This document shows, piece by piece, positions 57,559-64,000 of a stretch of DNA of 64,000 bases. This stretch comes from Anaerolineales bacterium (GTDB lineage: Bacteria; Chloroflexota; Anaerolineae; 4572-78; J111): assembly GCA_015075405.1 (NCBI GenBank), contig JABTUK010000002.1, positions 186,001 through 250,000 of the forward strand. The letters are read 5' to 3'. Position numbers and translations under genes: made by a program. The notes beneath the pieces were generated by a model. That model saw only the letters and a list, made by a program, of their open reading frames with translations. It was not told the origin of the DNA and searched no databases. The number at the start of each line of letters is the position of its first letter. The first letter of the stretch is position 1.

Positions 57559-58179
57559 TTAGGTTGCAAAAGCCACGTGTAACTCAGCCATGCTCGCTAC
57601 TCGCTGACATAACCGCTCTAACAGCGGCGCATCGTGGCTGATGACCAATACGCCGAGCTGGCGCTGCCGGGCGTGAGCCATAACAGCCTGCCAGATTTGG
57701 GCTTGGGTGTTGGCGTCGAGCATGGCCGTCATCTCGTCGGCAATCAGGTAGCGGGTACGAGGCCCCAAGGCGCGGGCCACAGCCACCCGCTGCAACTCAC
57801 CGCCGCTCAATTCGTGCGGCCAGCGATTGAGCCAGCCCGCTTCCAGGCTCAGTGAGGCCATCAACTCCGGCGAGGGGAAATGGCCTTCGCTCAATATCTG
57901 CCGGATGCGCCAGCGCGGGTTCATAGCCAGTTCGGGGTGTTGAAAAATAAGCTGGATCGGGCAGTAACCATTAAGGGGCAGCGGTTGGCCGGCTACGGTG
58001 ACCTGCCCAGTATGTGGGGGTAAATATCCGGCCAGAATCTTGGCCAGGGTCGTCTTGCCCAGGCCGCTCGGCCCACTTAAGCCCACCACTTCGCCGGGGG
58101 CAACTTCAAGTGAGATACCCTGCAAAATCCAGGGCTTATCGCCACCGTAGCGAAAGGAAAGATTGTTGCCTTTAAGCAT
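57559..58179 (-). CDS. Nickel/peptide-type ABC transporter ATPase 2
   Basis: A 206-residue ATPase, shorter than usual OppF/NikE (about 260 residues or more), with Walker A GPSGLGKTTLAKI, signature ELSGGELQRVAVARAL and Walker B RYLIADEMTAMLD. The C-terminal substrate-leader extension of Opp-type ATPases is missing. The start ATG 58179 overlaps the end of ATPase 1. It forms the ATPase pair with the next gene. Confidence 0.88.
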   Translation of the reverse strand: MLKGNNLSFRYGGDKPWILQGISLEVAPGEVVGLSGPSGLGKTTLAKILAGYLPPHTGQVTVAGQPLPLNGYCPIQLIFQHPELAMNPRWRIRQILSEGHFPSPELMASLSLEAGWLNRWPHELSGGELQRVAVARALGPRTRYLIADEMTAMLDANTQAQIWQAVMAHARQRQLGVLVISHDAPLLERLCQRVASMAELHVAFAT

Positions 58180-59101
58180 GGAAGCACCTGACCAATCCCC
58201 CGCGCACCTCGTATTGGGTCGGGCGGGCCTCGCGGCAGACATCTGTGACCAGCGGGCAGCGCGGAGCAAAGAGACACCCTTGCGGCAGGGCGTCGGGCAT
58301 AGGCTGCGCGCCCGGTACAGGAATAAACTCATTCTGAGGCAGCGAGCGCCAGAGGGCCTGGGTGTAGGGATGGCGCAACATGCTGGCTCCGTTGGCAAAA
58401 TCAGACGCCTGAGCTACTTCGACGGTGGTACCGGCGTAAAAGACAGCCACTTTGTCGGCCACCCGCAAGGCCGCTTCGATATCATGGGTAATCAAAATCA
58501 CGCCGCGCCCTTCGTTGGCCAACTCCCGCAGGTGGTTGAGCGTTTCGGTCACGGCGTCGGGGTGCAGGCCGGGGGTCGGTTCATCAGCAATCAACAGATC
58601 AGCCCGGCCTGCGGCGGCGGTTGCCGTCAGGACACGCCGGGCCATCCCTCCTGATATTTGAAAGGGAAAAAAGCTTGTGACGGTGGCGGCCAGGCCATAG
58701 CGTTTGAAGGTGCGCTGCTGAGACTCCTCGGCAGCGATAGAGGTCAGGCCATTCAATTGAGCGGCCCGGCGTACCTGCGGCCCCACCCGCATCAACGGGT
58801 CAAGAAAACCAACCGATTGCGGAATCAGGACCATCTCTCGCCCGCGTAGAAGCGCCTGGCGCGCCGGAGTGAGGGGTTTACCTTTGAAGCTAAGCTGGCC
58901 GGTGGTTTGAGCATTGGGTGGCAAAATTCCCAGCACGGCGTGAGCCAGCAAACTCTTACCCGAGCCGCTGGAGCCAACCACCGCCACCATCTCGCCGGCC
59001 TGCACTTCCAAATCCAAATCGGTGATGACGGTGAGTTGTTTCTGGGTCAAGCCGACATCATATAAGGTAAAAGTGACGGATAGATTTTGGACGGATAGCA
59101 T
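58172..59101 (-). CDS. Nickel/peptide-type ABC transporter ATPase 1
   Basis: A 309-residue NikD/OppD-like ATPase: Walker A VVGSSGSGKSLLAHAVLG, signature QISGGMARRVLTATAAAGR, Walker B LLIADEPTPGLH and the C-terminal LPQGCLFAPRCPLVTDVCREARP cysteine motif that can bind a 4Fe-4S cluster. It overlaps ATPase 2 by 8 bases. It energises the importer. Confidence 0.92.
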   Translation of the reverse strand: MLSVQNLSVTFTLYDVGLTQKQLTVITDLDLEVQAGEMVAVVGSSGSGKSLLAHAVLGILPPNAQTTGQLSFKGKPLTPARQALLRGREMVLIPQSVGFLDPLMRVGPQVRRAAQLNGLTSIAAEESQQRTFKRYGLAATVTSFFPFQISGGMARRVLTATAAAGRADLLIADEPTPGLHPDAVTETLNHLRELANEGRGVILITHDIEAALRVADKVAVFYAGTTVEVAQASDFANGASMLRHPYTQALWRSLPQNEFIPVPGAQPMPDALPQGCLFAPRCPLVTDVCREARPTQYEVRGGLVRCFHA

Positions 59102-59116
59102 AAGGCCCCTTGTAAA

Positions 59117-59196
59117 GATGAAGAAATAAGAAATAAGAAATTAAGGGTCAGCAATATTTCGTTTTTTCTTAATTCTTCATTTCTTATTTTTTATTC
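59117..59196. repeat. AAGAAATAAG-word hairpin between ATPase 1 and permease 2
   Basis: The left arm repeats AAGAAATAAGAAATAAGAAATTAAG and the right arm its complement CTTAATTCTTCATTTCTTATT. It lies in the same-strand spacer of the ABC operon. Confidence 0.85.
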
Positions 59197-59197
59197 A

Positions 59198-60082
59198 CTA
59201 TTCCTGACTGGTTTTGGGATCAATCAGAGTGCGGACGTTTTCACCCAGGATATCAAACGCCTTGACTGCAACCAGCAGAGCCAGACCTGGAAATACCCCC
59301 AGCCACCAGTAGCCGGTCGAGAGATGGCGCATGGATTCGGCCAAGATGATGCCGATGGCTGGGGTGTGAGGCGATAGGCCAATGCCAACAAAGGTCAGGC
59401 CGGCTTCGTGCAGAATGGCATGCGGAAAGAGCAAAATCAGGCCGACCAGGAATTGAGGGATGAGGTGGGGTAGGGTGTGATGGCGGGCAATCCACCAGGG
59501 TGAATGACCCAACCGGGCCGACAGTTGAACGTAATCCGAGCTTTTCACTTGCAGCGCCTCGGCCCGGATGACCCGCGTTAACCCCGGCCAATGGGTCAAG
59601 GCGACGGCGATAAGCACACCTTGCAGACCGCCGCCCAGGGCAAAGGAAATCAGAATCAGCAGCACCAGGTGAGGGAGGCTGAAAAAGACGTCAACAAACC
59701 AGGTAATGACCAAATCCACTTTGCCGCCTAGCATCGCCGCCAGCAACCCCAAGACCACGCCCAGGACCGCGCTGATGAGCGCCGCCAGCAGCCCAACCCG
59801 CAAGCTCAAGCTGAGACCAAGCAAGGTGCGGGTCAGCATATCGCGCCCCAGCCAATCGGTGCCCAGGGGGTGCGCCAGGGTCGGGGCCATATTGCGCTGG
59901 GTCAGCGAGGTCTTTAACCCAGCCTCACCGATGAGATAGCTGCCCAGGCCAATGGCGGCAAAAAATAGGAGGCACATGATAATCGTCCATACGGTTCGAC
60001 TGCGGCGATTACCGGCTCCCAGGGTTAACTTCCACTTTCGCGCCGACGGCGTCGCAACCTGAGTGGTGGTGATCGAACTCAT
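59198..60082 (-). CDS. Nickel/peptide-type ABC transporter permease 2
   Basis: A 294-residue DppC/NikC-like permease with six helices. It has LAHPLGTDWLGRDMLTRTLLGLSLSLRVGL at its N side and the EAA-type loop VIRAEALQVKSSDYVQLSARLGHSPWWIARHHTLPHLI. It overlaps the end of permease 1 by 4 bases. Confidence 0.92.
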   Translation of the reverse strand: MSSITTTQVATPSARKWKLTLGAGNRRSRTVWTIIMCLLFFAAIGLGSYLIGEAGLKTSLTQRNMAPTLAHPLGTDWLGRDMLTRTLLGLSLSLRVGLLAALISAVLGVVLGLLAAMLGGKVDLVITWFVDVFFSLPHLVLLILISFALGGGLQGVLIAVALTHWPGLTRVIRAEALQVKSSDYVQLSARLGHSPWWIARHHTLPHLIPQFLVGLILLFPHAILHEAGLTFVGIGLSPHTPAIGIILAESMRHLSTGYWWLGVFPGLALLVAVKAFDILGENVRTLIDPKTSQE

Positions 60083-61071
60083 GCGCTTCCTCCAATCCGA
60101 ATGCGCGGGTCAATGAGGTGGTAAGCAATATCGGCGACGGTGTTGCCGACAAAGACAAAGACCGCGCTGAACAGGACAATGCCTAGCAGGAGCGGCACGT
60201 CACCACGTAAGCCAGCCTGCACGGTCGCTTCACCCAGGCCGGGATAGGCAAAGACCTGCTCGGCCAGCACCGAGCCGCCAAACAGCTCGCTGAGTGAGGC
60301 AAATTGCAGGGTGATGGCCGGGAGGGCAATGTTACGCAGACCGTGCTGCATAATCAAGCCACTGTTGGTTTCGCCCTGAGCGCGGGCAAAAAGGGCGTAG
60401 TCGGTGTGGAGCACATCAATCAGTTTTTGGCGAGTATGCAAAGCAATATTGGCGATGCCGATGATGCTCAAAGCCGCCGCCGGGAGAATCAAATGTTGAA
60501 CTCGCTGCCAAAAAGTTGCCTCCCCAACGGGTACGCCCAGCGGTGAAGCGCAGCAAACGGGGGCTGCCCTCAGCCACACGGCGAAGACAATCAATAGCAG
60601 CAAGGCCAGCCAGAAGGTGGGCGTCGAGGCCAGGGTGTAGGCGTAAAAACGAATAGCCTGATCAAGCCACGAACCTTGCCTGGCTCCGGCCAGCACTCCC
60701 AACCCAAAACCAATCACGCCTGACAAAATCCAGGCCGTCGCCATCAACCACAGGGAGGTCAAAAAGCGATTGCCAATGACTTGCAGCACCGGTTGAGTAA
60801 AAATGATCGAGTGACCTAAATTCCCCTGGGCGATTTGTCCGAGCCAGCGCACGTATCGAAGAGGCGGCGGCTCATTTAAGCCGTAGCGTTGAGCAATCAG
60901 TTCACGCTGTTCAGGGCTTACCTGAACCCCTGCGCCTCGTAAGTAGGCGTCAACCGGATCAATCGGCGAGAGGGTGACGAGGATAAAAGAGACGGTCGAG
61001 ACGGCAAAAAGTAAAATAACCAACCGAGCCAGCTTCTTGAACAAGAATTTGGTTAATCTGCTTACTGGCAT
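60079..61071 (-). CDS. Nickel/peptide-type ABC transporter permease 1
   Basis: A 330-residue DppB/NikB-like permease: TVSFILVTLSPIDPVDAYLRG at the first helix and the loop RQKLIDVLHTDYALFARAQGETNSGLIMQHGLRNIALPAIT. A longer open frame extends to 61257 but overlaps the binding protein; ATG 61071 with GTGGAAATGGAC upstream overlaps the binding-protein gene by 10 bases and is preferred. Confidence 0.9.
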   Translation of the reverse strand: MPVSRLTKFLFKKLARLVILLFAVSTVSFILVTLSPIDPVDAYLRGAGVQVSPEQRELIAQRYGLNEPPPLRYVRWLGQIAQGNLGHSIIFTQPVLQVIGNRFLTSLWLMATAWILSGVIGFGLGVLAGARQGSWLDQAIRFYAYTLASTPTFWLALLLLIVFAVWLRAAPVCCASPLGVPVGEATFWQRVQHLILPAAALSIIGIANIALHTRQKLIDVLHTDYALFARAQGETNSGLIMQHGLRNIALPAITLQFASLSELFGGSVLAEQVFAYPGLGEATVQAGLRGDVPLLLGIVLFSAVFVFVGNTVADIAYHLIDPRIRIGGSA

Positions 61072-62738
61072 GTCCATTTCCACGAGGCAATATTGGCCGT
61101 AATCGGCCAGCCGTGACCATGCGGCTCCACCTGCGGCTGGCCGATGTCGAGGCACTCGCTCACGAAGTAAGTGTGATCCAGGTTGACCAGCCAGGCCCAG
61201 GCCGCATCGCCTTGCGCAGTAAAGCCCTTCTGGCCATCCCATTGGGCTTTTTGCCAAAAGGCAATCGCTTCGGCCTCGGAAGGAGCGCCCATGGCCAGGT
61301 CAAGGTAATTATCAATCTCGGAGTTAGCATAATAGCCGGTGTTGTACCACTCGACGCCGCGCATGGAGCTGTGATACAGATTCCACATCTCTGTTTGGTC
61401 GTGGCTGCCCCAGCCAAAAACGATGACATTGCTGTGCATCATTTTTTCAATTTCTTCCCAACTCTTGCCTTCCACATTGGCCTGGATGCCAACGGCCTTA
61501 ATCATATCGCCGGCAGCCAGGGCCAGCGCCTGGCGGGTGCTGTCGCTGGCGGGATAGATGATGGTAAACTCGGCTTTGAGGCCATCTTTTTCAACAATCC
61601 CGTCGCCATTGCTGTCGGCCCAGCCCCCGTTGAGCAAAACCTCTTTGGCTTTTTCCAGGCTGGCATCGTCAATGATAGCCTGCGGTTCTTCCCAGGCTAA
61701 ACCACTCACCGGCCCAAAAGCCGGCGAGCCATACCCTTCCAGCACCCCGGCTACCAGCGCTTCCCGGTCAACGGCATAGTTAACCGCCTGCCGGATGGCT
61801 AAATCAGCCGTGACATTGTTGCCAATCACATAGCCTTCTTCTGTTTTTTTCCCGGTATCGGGCACAAAAGGAAACATCAGGCCGCGATTGTCAACGCTCT
61901 TGACATCATATAACTTCATCCCCTCAATTTTTTGTACGGCCAACGCTTGAGGCACACTGACCACCTGCACTTCACCTGCTTTCGCCGCGGCAAAAGCGGC
62001 ATCTCCCTCCAGGAAAAGGAAAACCAGGCGCTCAATTTGGGGCTTGGAGCCGTAATAGTTGGGATTCGCCTCGACAATCAACTGCTGGCCTTCATCCCAC
62101 TGTACCAGTTTGTACGGGCCGGAACCAATCGGATTGCGCCCGTAATTCTCATTGTGGGCGTGCTCCGGCACAATGCCGAGCGTGACCAGCCGGTTGACAA
62201 AGGTGCTTTGAGGTTTTTTAAGGCGGAGTTCGACCGTGTAATCATCCAGAGCCGTGGCCTTATCCAGAACGGTTACATCTGTCAAGCCGCCACTTTCGGC
62301 GGCTTTATTAAACGTATAGGCCACATCTTTGGCTGTCAGTGGCTTCCCGTCTGAAAAGAGAACACCCTGCCGGATTTTGACCGTCCAGACCAGGCGATCT
62401 TCGCTCAGACTGTAACTTTCGGCCAGATCATTGACCAGTTTGAGATTTTCATCCCGGCGCAAAAGTGTGCTCTGAAAGAGCGGCGCGCCGTAGCGACCCC
62501 AGCCTAAGGTTGGGTCATATCCTTCGTCAGCCTCGCCGCCAACAGCCAGGATGATCTCTCGTTTGGCAGCGGGCTGCTCCGCGGCGAGAGCGGCTGCTTC
62601 TTCGGTGGCAGCCGGGGCTTCTACCTGTGGCGGTTCTGCCGCCGGAGCCTGCGTAGCGGCAGGCGCAGCGCCTCCACAGGCGGCTAGCGTTAGGGTAAAA
62701 ACCAGGAAAGAACCCAAAATCCAGCGTGATACTTTCAT
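61062..62738 (-). CDS. Nickel/peptide-type ABC transporter substrate-binding lipoprotein
   Basis: A 558-residue SBP_bac_5 protein. The signal peptide ends at a clear lipobox (LTLAAC), followed by a Pro/Ala/Glu-rich tether (to about 60). The core has DEGYDPTLGWGRYGAPLFQSTLLR and DGKPLTAKDVAYTFNKA. The C terminus holds QPQVEPHGHGWPITANIASW, a His-rich stretch seen in metal-chelate binders. The substrate could be a nickel chelate, an oligopeptide or a thio-compound; only the family is certain. It is the first gene of a five-gene importer. Confidence 0.9.
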   Translation of the reverse strand: MKVSRWILGSFLVFTLTLAACGGAAPAATQAPAAEPPQVEAPAATEEAAALAAEQPAAKREIILAVGGEADEGYDPTLGWGRYGAPLFQSTLLRRDENLKLVNDLAESYSLSEDRLVWTVKIRQGVLFSDGKPLTAKDVAYTFNKAAESGGLTDVTVLDKATALDDYTVELRLKKPQSTFVNRLVTLGIVPEHAHNENYGRNPIGSGPYKLVQWDEGQQLIVEANPNYYGSKPQIERLVFLFLEGDAAFAAAKAGEVQVVSVPQALAVQKIEGMKLYDVKSVDNRGLMFPFVPDTGKKTEEGYVIGNNVTADLAIRQAVNYAVDREALVAGVLEGYGSPAFGPVSGLAWEEPQAIIDDASLEKAKEVLLNGGWADSNGDGIVEKDGLKAEFTIIYPASDSTRQALALAAGDMIKAVGIQANVEGKSWEEIEKMMHSNVIVFGWGSHDQTEMWNLYHSSMRGVEWYNTGYYANSEIDNYLDLAMGAPSEAEAIAFWQKAQWDGQKGFTAQGDAAWAWLVNLDHTYFVSECLDIGQPQVEPHGHGWPITANIASWKWTCQ

Positions 62739-62797
62739 TGATAGATTTCCCCTTTTTTGTATTGGTTAATAATATTCAAATTTGCAAGTAGTTTGAA

Positions 62798-62813
62798 TTG
62801 CGATTAATTGCAG
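62798..62813. promoter_or_regulatory. TTGCGATTAATTGCAG site upstream of the importer operon
   Basis: It matches the site before the globin gene (50868) at 13 of 16 positions, lies 60 bases before the start, and has another TTGCAA at 62782-62787. A metal-responsive operator is possible. Confidence 0.42.
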
Positions 62814-62890
62814 GTGCGTTATTGTACAGAAAGTATTTTTGCTGTCAATTATGGCGATGATTGAAGTGGGCTGAGCTAAAAGGCAAAATC

Positions 62891-62954
62891 CATTACATCT
62901 TGCGTGTTCCATCCGCTTTGAGGCACGTAAGATGTAACACGCAAGACGAGTAAT
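62891..62954. repeat. CTTGCGTGTT hairpin between the acetyltransferase and importer genes
   Basis: CTTGCGTGTT (62899-62908) and AACACGCAAG (62936-62945) pair perfectly, with CATTAC/GTAATG outer bases. It lies in the gap between the 3' end of the acetyltransferase gene and the importer promoter region. Confidence 0.8.
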
Positions 62955-62977
62955 GGATAATTATCTGTGGAAATGCT

Positions 62978-63751
62978 TTACCGAGGCAACTCGCGATAAT
63001 GATAGTGATAGAGGGTTTCAAACCCCAGCCGGGCATACAAAGCCAGGGCGGGAGCATTATCGGCCATCACTTGCAGATATACCTGATTGGCCTGGTGCGT
63101 CTGGCCCCAATGGGCCAGGGTGTGAATGAGAGTGGTTGCGGCTCCCTGGCGGCGATAGCCGGGCTGTGTGACCAGGCTGAATAGGCCCAGCCAGCCGCGC
63201 TCGACCACGCCCAGGCCGACGGCCACCGGCTGATTGTCCAGATGCACCGTAGCAAAACCGGCACGCGGGCCGATTCGCTGCAGAATCCCGCGCCGAACTT
63301 CAGCGGTGTGGGGTTTGACATGCTCCCCGTAGCAGAAGACCTCGAACCAGCTTGAGTCGAACGTGTCGCCAATGGTGACGGTGTAATTCGGGTTGGTTTG
63401 GGCGCGGGTCAGGACGGTTTCCAGCGGCGCAAGCTGGATGGCGGTGCGAGCATCGGGCCTGTAGCCGCGCTCGGCCAAAAACTCATCCAGGTGGGCCGGT
63501 TGAGTCGCCGGGCAAATCTGAAAACGAGGCGGGCAACCTCGCCGGCGGTAGAATACTTCGACGATAGTCAACTTCTCGTCCAGCGGGAGATTTTCTCCAG
63601 ACTGGTTGGCATAGACTGAATTGGCCCGGCGGGTCACATTGCCGTTAAAACGCAGCCGCCAGCCATCCACGTGCTGAACCACTTCGGCAGGCCAGGCATT
63701 GGCGGCCAATTCTTCGAGTAACTGAATGAGTTGCGCTTGAGTCATTTTCAT
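62978..63751 (-). CDS. GNAT-family N-acetyltransferase
   Basis: A 257-residue GNAT protein. The N-terminal half is variable (WRLRFNGNVTRRANSVYANQ); the C-terminal acetyl-CoA-binding domain has LFSLVTQPGYRRQGAATTLIHTLAHW (R-x-x-G-x-A) and NAPALALYARLGFETLYHYHYRE. The substrate is unknown. It is followed downstream by the importer promoter region and preceded by a hairpin at the window end. Confidence 0.88.
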   Translation of the reverse strand: MKMTQAQLIQLLEELAANAWPAEVVQHVDGWRLRFNGNVTRRANSVYANQSGENLPLDEKLTIVEVFYRRRGCPPRFQICPATQPAHLDEFLAERGYRPDARTAIQLAPLETVLTRAQTNPNYTVTIGDTFDSSWFEVFCYGEHVKPHTAEVRRGILQRIGPRAGFATVHLDNQPVAVGLGVVERGWLGLFSLVTQPGYRRQGAATTLIHTLAHWGQTHQANQVYLQVMADNAPALALYARLGFETLYHYHYRELPR

Positions 63752-64000
63752 CCTTTTTGTGGGGTAGTTAAAAACCTATAAAGTTAGCTTGACATATTTT
63801 CACCACAGAGACGCAGAGTCACAGAGGTTTTATAAATTTTTCTCTGCGTCTCTGTGACTCTGTGGTTAATTTCCTTCAGTTCCCTTTAAGGCTAGAGCGT
63901 CTCATAGATTTTCTGGTAGCTATCGTAGCGGGTCGTGGATACACTACCCGCTACGACAGCCGCTTTGACCGCGCAATTGGGTTCGTGGCGATGAGTGCAG
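63752..64000. other. Right-end intergenic region with two hairpins
   Basis: No gene is visible. It holds the CACAGAG-word hairpin (63802-63866) and an inverted repeat TCGTAGCGGGT/ACCCGCTACGA (63923-63956). Coding may begin beyond the window. Confidence 0.5.
63802..63866. repeat. CACAGAG-word hairpin with permuted arms
   Basis: The left arm reads ACCACAGAG, ACGCAGAG, TCACAGAG. The complement of the right arm reads ACCACAGAG, TCACAGAG, ACGCAGAG. The two last words have exchanged places, which shows that these hairpins are built from movable words. Confidence 0.88.

Noticed and set aside
61078..61257. Longer start for importer permease 1
   Set aside because: The extension overlaps the binding-protein gene by about 195 bases and has no membrane-protein character; ATG 61071 gives the usual family start.

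Overview
The window looks like a chromosomal segment of a Chloroflexota bacterium, probably Anaerolineae- or Caldilineae-like. This is an inference. It rests on a GC-rich chromosome with a contiguous nuoA-N operon, SOS boxes of the GAAC-N4-GTTC type, Pro/Thr-rich lipoproteins, and many word-repeat hairpins between genes. No rRNA, tRNA or CRISPR array was seen.

Layout. 1-2.6 kb: end of an FtsX-type permease and an AttH/CrtC-like lipocalin protein. 2.7-3.9 kb: a scar with an internally deleted IS4-type element, a MITE-like inverted repeat and two gene remnants. 3.9-13.5 kb: a TIM-barrel isomerase, a 1093-residue SLATT/TIR-like/TPR/SLOG-like protein (candidate immune effector), a PH-domain protein, a methyltransferase coupled to a GAF-PAS histidine kinase, and a lone CpaF-type ATPase whose upstream region carries an intact IS4-type IS with a 9-bp target duplication. 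15-18.8 kb: two M1-like lipoprotein peptidases around a short TauE-like protein. 18.9-36.1 kb: complex I, nuoA-N, with nuoC and nuoD fused and an AT-richer two-gene ATPase/TOPRIM-like cassette between nuoE and nuoF. 36-42 kb: STAS protein, receiver protein, two LexA-type repressors and a small EAD-like protein, all three of the latter under SOS promoters of identical geometry, then an FtsK-like translocase with two small genes and an isochorismatase-type hydrolase. 42-45 kb: ABC-2 exporter. 45-50.8 kb: DsrE, DUF169, a short LarC, an anti-sigma-like protein, hemA and an exported tandem truncated hemoglobin with a wall-anchor-like tail. 51-52.8 kb: IS1634-type transposase. 52.8-62.8 kb: a structured leader, then tusA (with an in-frame UGA), dsrE, osmC, an acyl-CoA-dehydrogenase-like gene, a cytoplasmic PhnD/SsuA-like binding protein and a core-MetE-like methyltransferase, converging on a nickel/peptide-type ABC importer operon. 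63 kb: a GNAT acetyltransferase.

How the parts work together. The nuo genes encode one respiratory enzyme; its gene blocks are separated by unrelated hairpins or repeat arrays. The 53-57 kb genes overlap or nearly abut and pair sulfur-carrier proteins with a flavoprotein, a binding protein and a methyltransferase, which suggests organosulfur acquisition or demethylation. Candidate novel systems are the four-module immune-like protein, the cassette inside nuo, the sulfur island, the exported bis-globin and a LexA paralog lacking the cleavage site.
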